From positions 1 through 9,542 of the forward strand of contig CAAFMR010000150.1 of the NCBI GenBank assembly GCA_900764115.1: a DNA stretch of 9,542 bases, written 5' to 3'. The notes under the pieces were generated by a model. It made no database searches. It was not told the origin of the DNA and saw only the letters and a program-made list of their open reading frames with translations. The stretch comes from Clostridia bacterium (GTDB taxonomy: Bacteria; Bacillota; Clostridia; Oscillospirales; Acutalibacteraceae). Below, one piece after another: positions 6,754 through 9,542 of this stretch; positions within the stretch are counted from its first letter, which is position 1, and every line of letters begins with the position of its first letter. Both the position numbers and the translations under genes were made by a program.

Positions 6754-6764
6754 ATCGGTTTGCA

Positions 6765-6770
6765 CCTCCT
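6765..6770 (-). promoter_or_regulatory. Ribosome binding site of rplO (fixes the start)
   Basis: The minus strand reads AGGAGG (extended to AGGAGGTG), 11 bases before the ATG at 6751-6753. The alternative GTG at 6763-6765 is part of this motif, so it is rejected as a start. The spacing is at the long end of normal. Confidence 0.8.
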
Positions 6771-6785
6771 AACACGATTTTGCGT

Positions 6786-6983
6786 TTACTCGCTGATAAC
6801 CTCGACGAGGTGAGTGATCTTGGTGATCTTACCCATAGTTGCCTCGTTGATGGGCTGGGTCGTGGTATCACCGATCTTGCGGAGGCCCAGGGATTCAGCC
6901 GTAGCGATCTGATCCTTCTTGGAGCCGATGAGGCTCTTGACCAGCTTGACCTGCACGGTCTTCGGCTTTGCTTTTCTCGGCAT
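6786..6983 (-). CDS. rpmD: 50S ribosomal protein L30 (uL30)
   Basis: L30 is a small alpha/beta large-subunit protein, found in many but not all bacteria. The product is 65 residues, a few longer than the common 58-61 because of a basic N-terminal tail (MPRKAKPK). The core follows the family pattern: VQVKLVKSLIGSKKDQIATA at about 10-29, then ESLGLRKIGDTTTQPINEAT with the conserved LGL.k......p...G block, and KITHLVEVISE at the end. The ATG follows AAGGAGG with 8 bases spacing; that motif merges with the rpsE stop codon (TAAGGAGG). It lies between rpsE (13-base gap) and rplO (32-base gap), its standard place. Confidence 0.96.
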   Translation of the reverse strand: MPRKAKPKTVQVKLVKSLIGSKKDQIATAESLGLRKIGDTTTQPINEATMGKITKITHLVEVISE

Positions 6984-6996
6984 TGTTGCGTCCTCC

Positions 6997-7497
6997 TTAC
7001 TCTAAGATTTGCTGCACCGTCATACCACGGGTAGCAGCAGCCTCGTCCGCCGTGCGCAGCTCCAACAGACCCGCCATCGTCGCGCTGACGACATTGCAGG
7101 GGTTGTTGGAACGCAGCGCCTTCGCACGGATATCCTTGATCCCGGCCGCTTCCACCACGGCACGCACGGCGCCGCCAGCGATGATACCGGTACCGGGGGC
7201 GGCGGGCTTCAGCAGAACCTCGCCGGCGCCGAACTTACCGATGATCTCGTGGGGGATGGTGCTGCCCTTCAGGGAAATCTTGGTCAGGTGCTTTTTGGCA
7301 TCCTCGATGCCCTTGCGGATGGCGTCCGGAACTTCGCCCGCCTTACCGGTGCCGAAGCCCACAGTGCCCTTTCCGTCGCCGACGACCACCAATGCGGAGA
7401 ACTTCATCACACGACCGCCCTTGACGGTCTTGCTGACCCGATTGATGGCCACCACGGTCTCTTTGTACTCGTCGTTGATTTCTTCTCTTCTGGCCAA
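6997..7497 (-). CDS. rpsE: 30S ribosomal protein S5 (uS5), TTG start
   Basis: S5 lines the mRNA entry region of the 30S and affects decoding accuracy. Mutations in its loop near residues 20-30 give spectinomycin resistance in E. coli. The product is 166 residues, the usual length. The N-terminal double-stranded-RNA-binding-like domain holds [13 protein letters not shown] (17-29) and [20 protein letters not shown]. The C-terminal domain has [20 protein letters not shown] and ends TVQQILE. The spectinomycin loop looks wild type. No ATG exists near the family N terminus. The TTG at 7495-7497 gives [20 protein letters not shown], has GGGAGG 8 bases upstream and is 19 bases after the rplR stop, so it is the best start. 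The open frame upstream overlaps rplR and is spurious. Confidence 0.96.
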   Translation of the reverse strand: MARREEINDEYKETVVAINRVSKTVKGGRVMKFSALVVVGDGKGTVGFGTGKAGEVPDAIRKGIEDAKKHLTKISLKGSTIPHEIIGKFGAGEVLLKPAAPGTGIIAGGAVRAVVEAAGIKDIRAKALRSNNPCNVVSATMAGLLELRTADEAAATRGMTVQQILE

Positions 7498-7505
7498 AGT
7501 TAATT

Positions 7506-7511
7506 CCTCCC
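7506..7511 (-). promoter_or_regulatory. Ribosome binding site of rpsE (supports TTG start)
   Basis: The minus strand reads GGGAGG (followed by AATTAACT), 8 bases before the TTG at 7495-7497 and just after the rplR stop. There is no ATG or GTG at a usable distance, so this motif is the main support for a TTG start. Confidence 0.85.
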
Positions 7512-7516
7512 TTTCC

Positions 7517-7876
7517 TTAGAACTTGAGGCCGCCCTCGCGGGCGCCTTCGGCCAGCTCTTGCACACGGCCGTGGTAGACATAGCCGCCGCGGTCGAATAC
7601 CACCTCGGTGATACCCTTCTCAACGGCACGCTTTGCGATCATTTCGCCGACCTTGCGGGCGGCTTCCTTGTTGCCGCCGGTCATGCCGAAATCCTTTTCG
7701 ACAGAGGAGGCGGAAACCAGGGTCACTCCCTTGACATCGTCAATCACCTGGGCATAGATGTGATTGAGGGAGCGATATACGTCCAGGCGGGGACGCTCAG
7801 CGGTGCCGCTGATCTTCCCGCGCACACGGGTGTGGCGGTGCAGACGAGCTGCGTTGCTGTCTTTCTTGCTCACCAT
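7517..7876 (-). CDS. rplR: 50S ribosomal protein L18 (uL18)
   Basis: L18 binds 5S rRNA, with L5, and helps attach it to the 50S central protuberance. The product is 119 residues, typical of Bacillota. The basic N terminus ([20 protein letters not shown], about 11-30) is the 5S-contacting tail. The core contains [17 protein letters not shown] and SASSVEKDF. The C-terminal end [20 protein letters not shown] followed by REGGLKF is the family signature (FDRgGy.YHGRv..LAd.aRe.GL.F). The ATG at 7874-7876 follows AAGGAG with a 10-base spacer. It lies 18 bases after rplF and 19 before rpsE. An in-register open antisense frame shows that TTA, CTA and TCA codons are absent. Confidence 0.98.
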   Translation of the reverse strand: MVSKKDSNAARLHRHTRVRGKISGTAERPRLDVYRSLNHIYAQVIDDVKGVTLVSASSVEKDFGMTGGNKEAARKVGEMIAKRAVEKGITEVVFDRGGYVYHGRVQELAEGAREGGLKF

Positions 7877-7894
7877 TGTCTATTCACTCCTTCT

Positions 7895-8443
7895 TTACTT
7901 CTTGCCCTTGCCGCCGGCCTTACCTTCCTTGCGGCGGATGTGTTCGTCGACATACTTGATGCCCTTGCCCTTATACGGCTCGGGCGGGCGCTTCTCCCGC
8001 ACCTCGGCGGCAAACTGACCCACCAACTGCTTATCGGCGCCGGAAATGATGATCTGGTTGGGACCGGGCGCCTCGATGGTGATGCCCGGGATCTCGCTGA
8101 CGATCACCTGATGGCTGTAGCCCAGGTTCATCACCAGATTGCTGCCCTGCTTCTGCACACGGTAGCCGACGCCGTTGACCTCCAGCTCCTTCTTGTAGCC
8201 TTCGGTCACACCGATCACCATATTATGGATGAGGGTGCGGGTCAGACCGTGCAGAGAACGGGCTTCCTTCTCATCGTTGGGGCGGGTGACGAGCACTTCG
8301 TTACCCTGCTGCTCCACGGAGATGACGGGGTTAATCTTCTGGGTCAGGGTGCCCTTGGGTCCCTTTACGGTGACCACATTGCCCTCTACCTTGAATTCCA
8401 CACCGGCAGGCAGGGTAATGGGTTTACGACCAATTCTCGACAT
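7895..8443 (-). CDS. rplF: 50S ribosomal protein L6 (uL6)
   Basis: L6 lies near the base of the L7/L12 stalk and the sarcin-ricin loop, where the elongation factors bind. The product is 182 residues, close to the usual 177-180. It has two repeated alpha/beta domains: domain one starts MSRIGRKPITLPAGVEFKVE, and domain two runs from about residue 83. The C-terminal signature PPEPYKGKGIKYVDEHIRRK is nearly identical to the family pattern (PEPYKGKGIrY). A lysine/glycine-rich tail follows (EGKAGGKGKK). The ribosome binding site is unusual: AAGGGGG at the rpsH stop, or a closer GAGG at 8447-8450. The start ATG at 8441-8443 is nonetheless clear from the family N terminus. The gap to rpsH is 15 bases. 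Confidence 0.98.
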   Translation of the reverse strand: MSRIGRKPITLPAGVEFKVEGNVVTVKGPKGTLTQKINPVISVEQQGNEVLVTRPNDEKEARSLHGLTRTLIHNMVIGVTEGYKKELEVNGVGYRVQKQGSNLVMNLGYSHQVIVSEIPGITIEAPGPNQIIISGADKQLVGQFAAEVREKRPPEPYKGKGIKYVDEHIRRKEGKAGGKGKK

Positions 8444-8446
8444 ATT

Positions 8447-8460
8447 CCTCTTACCCCCTT
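8447..8460 (-). promoter_or_regulatory. Irregular ribosome binding site of rplF
   Basis: The minus strand reads AAGGGGGTAAGAGG before AAT-ATG. AAGGGGG overlaps the rpsH stop codon (TAA) and needs a G-U pair to match the anti-Shine-Dalgarno; the nearer GAGG would be only 3 bases from the start. Either is weaker than the AGGAGG sites of the neighbours. Confidence 0.6.
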
Positions 8461-8860
8461 ACCAAATGAATGCCAGCACTTCGCCGCCCACATTCTCTTT
8501 ACGGGCGGCCTTATCGGTCATAACGCCCTTGGACGTGGAGACGATTGCGGTGCCGATGCCCTTCATGACCTTCGGCATATCCTCGCTGCTGGAATAGATC
8601 CGCAGACCCGGCTTGGACACCCGGCGCAGACCCATGAGAACCGGCGTGCGGGAGGGACCCTGGTACTTCAGCGTAACCCGGATCACGCCCTGCTTGCCGT
8701 CCTCGATAACCTTGTACTCTTTGACATATCCCTCGTCAACAAGAATCTGGGCAATAGCCTTCTTCATGTTGGAAGCGGGGATATCCACCGTCTCATGCTT
8801 GGCGGAGTTCGCATTGCGAATCCGTGTCAGCATATCGGCGATTGTATCGGAAATTTGCAT
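8459..8860 (-). CDS. rpsH: 30S ribosomal protein S8 (uS8)
   Basis: S8 is a primary 16S rRNA-binding protein (helix 21), and in E. coli it represses translation of the spc operon by binding near the rplE start. The product is 133 residues, the normal length. The N-terminal domain begins [20 protein letters not shown], the canonical opening. The C-terminal half contains [17 protein letters not shown] and the S8 signature [20 protein letters not shown], then [11 protein letters not shown], where family members usually end in AYVW or AFIW. The ATG follows AGGAGGT with good spacing, 31 bases after rpsZ. The regulatory rplE leader where S8 would act lies outside the window. Confidence 0.98.
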   Translation of the reverse strand: MQISDTIADMLTRIRNANSAKHETVDIPASNMKKAIAQILVDEGYVKEYKVIEDGKQGVIRVTLKYQGPSRTPVLMGLRRVSKPGLRIYSSSEDMPKVMKGIGTAIVSTSKGVMTDKAARKENVGGEVLAFIW

Positions 8861-8891
8861 GACCTCAACCTCCTATATTTTTCGCTATTGC

Positions 8892-9077
8892 TTACCAGCT
8901 TGCTTTCTTCACGCCCGGAATCTCGCCCTTGTATGCCAGCTCCCGGAAGCAAATACGGCAGATGCCATACCGACGCAGATAGGCGTGGGGACGACCACAG
9001 ATCTTGCAGCGGTTGTACGCCCGGGTGGAGTACTTCGGCACAGCCTGCTGCTTGAGCTTCATAGACATTTTTGCCAT
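8892..9077 (-). CDS. rpsZ: 30S ribosomal protein S14, type Z (uS14, zinc form)
   Basis: S14 is in the 30S head near S3, S10 and S13. The product is 61 residues, the short zinc-binding class found in Gram-positives and Thermus; the zinc-free form is about 89-100. The zinc site is Cys24, Cys27, Cys40 and Cys43 ([24 protein letters not shown]), and the end PGVKKASW is the class signature. The N terminus is [20 protein letters not shown]. The ATG at 9075-9077 has AAGGAGGAG upstream, in a motif that merges with the rplE stop (TAAGGAGG). A Met at residue 4 or 6 would also be in frame, but only the first fits the spacing. Whether a zinc-free paralogue exists elsewhere in the genome cannot be seen here. 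Confidence 0.98.
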   Translation of the reverse strand: MAKMSMKLKQQAVPKYSTRAYNRCKICGRPHAYLRRYGICRICFRELAYKGEIPGVKKASW

Positions 9078-9090
9078 CGTATTCTCCTCC

Positions 9091-9542
9091 TTACTTCTCG
9101 AACGGAGCGCCCATCAGCGTGAGCAGCTCGCGCGCTTCTTCGTCGGTCTTGGCGGTGGTGACGAAGCACAGATCCATGCCCCGCACCTTGTCAATCTTAT
9201 CGTAGTCGATCTCCGGGAAGATCAGCTGCTCCTTCAGGCCCATATTGTAGTTACCGCGGCCGTCGAAGGAGTTGGGGTTGATGCCCCGGAAGTCACGCAC
9301 GCGGGGCAGCGCCACATTGAACAGGCGCTCCACGAACTCGTACATCCGATCGCCCCGCAGGGTGACCTTGGCGCCGATGTTCATACCCTCACGCAGCTTG
9401 AAGTTTGCCACGCTCTTGCGCGCCTTGCACACCACCGGACGCTGACCGGTGATGGCGGACAGATCGTTTATGATGGCGTCGATTATCTTGGCGTTGTCGC
9501 GGTCTTCGCCGTAGCCGACGTTGATTATCACCTTATCTTGCT
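9091..9542 (-). CDS. rplE: 50S ribosomal protein L5 (uL5), N terminus missing
   Basis: L5 binds 5S rRNA and the P-site tRNA elbow in the central protuberance. The frame stays open to the window edge, giving 149 visible residues of an expected 179 or so; about 30 N-terminal residues lie outside. Visible motifs are [12 protein letters not shown] (family DKIVINMGVGEA), [60 protein letters not shown] and the end [11 protein letters not shown] with PFEK. A GTG at 9529-9531 could look like a start but is the Val of DKVIIN, within a conserved motif, so it is not one. The stop TAA is shared with the start of the rpsZ ribosome binding site; the gap to rpsZ is 13 bases. Confidence 0.97.
   Translation of the reverse strand, partial: QDKVIINVGYGEDRDNAKIIDAIINDLSAITGQRPVVCKARKSVANFKLREGMNIGAKVTLRGDRMYEFVERLFNVALPRVRDFRGINPNSFDGRGNYNMGLKEQLIFPEIDYDKIDKVRGMDLCFVTTAKTDEEARELLTLMGAPFEK

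Noticed and set aside
7498..7629. A 44-residue N-terminal extension of S5
   Set aside because: It overlaps the well-supported rplR in another frame and does not match S5 family N termini.
6968..9055. A 695-residue plus-strand open frame
   Set aside because: It is antisense to rpmD-rpsZ, in codon register with rplR, rplF and rpsH, which lack TTA/CTA/TCA codons. The translation is low-complexity His/Leu/Ala-rich with no family resemblance, and the sense genes are certain.
1..9542. A mobile element, CRISPR array, tRNA/rRNA gene or defence system
   Set aside because: Gene order is the standard conserved ribosomal super-operon with no interruption, no direct repeats of array type, no transposase and no tRNA-like cloverleaf noticed in the short gaps.

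Overview
The window is part of the large conserved ribosomal-protein super-operon of a Gram-positive bacterium: the back half of the spc block joined to the alpha block. All 18 genes are on the minus strand, so transcription runs from base 9542 towards base 1. In transcription order: rplE (5' end outside the window), rpsN/rpsZ (zinc type), rpsH, rplF, rplR, rpsE, rpmD, rplO, secY, adk, map, infA, rpmJ, rpsM, rpsK, rpsD, rpoA, rplQ. A strong intrinsic terminator follows rplQ at about 24-70.

Organism (inference): a Bacillota member of class Clostridia, probably a GC-rich gut lineage such as the Oscillospiraceae and relatives. Four things point there. secY-adk-map-infA-rpmJ sit between rplO and rpsM, the Gram-positive layout. 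S14 is the short zinc-binding form. rpsD lies inside the alpha block between rpsK and rpoA, as in Clostridia, whereas Bacillus carries it elsewhere. Almost every gene has a strong AGGAGG-type ribosome binding site, and the DNA is clearly GC-rich. No 16S gene is present to confirm this.

Layout: 9542-6313 holds the spc ribosomal proteins (L5, S14, S8, L6, L18, S5, L30, L15). 6311-3444 holds the SecY translocon pore, adenylate kinase and methionine aminopeptidase. 3427-3031 holds IF-1 and L36. 2966-121 holds S13, S11, S4, the RNA polymerase alpha subunit and L17. Most gaps are 1-32 bases and hold little beyond a ribosome binding site. Four are longer and contain hairpins: secY-adk (134 bases), rpsD-rpoA (82), infA-rpmJ (64) and rpmJ-rpsM (64). 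No convincing internal promoter was seen.

Together the genes make ribosome components, the translation initiation factor, the export channel that docks on the ribosome, the enzyme that trims the initiator Met, and the scaffold subunit of RNA polymerase, so one transcript couples core gene-expression parts. The start codons of rplQ, rplO, adk and rpsE need correction relative to the longest open frames; rpsE most likely starts at TTG.

I found no undescribed system. The window is ordinary core genome. The points worth a second look concern translation signals, hairpins in the longer gaps, the missing KOW-protein gene between map and infA, and a 12-base complementarity between two of the leaders.
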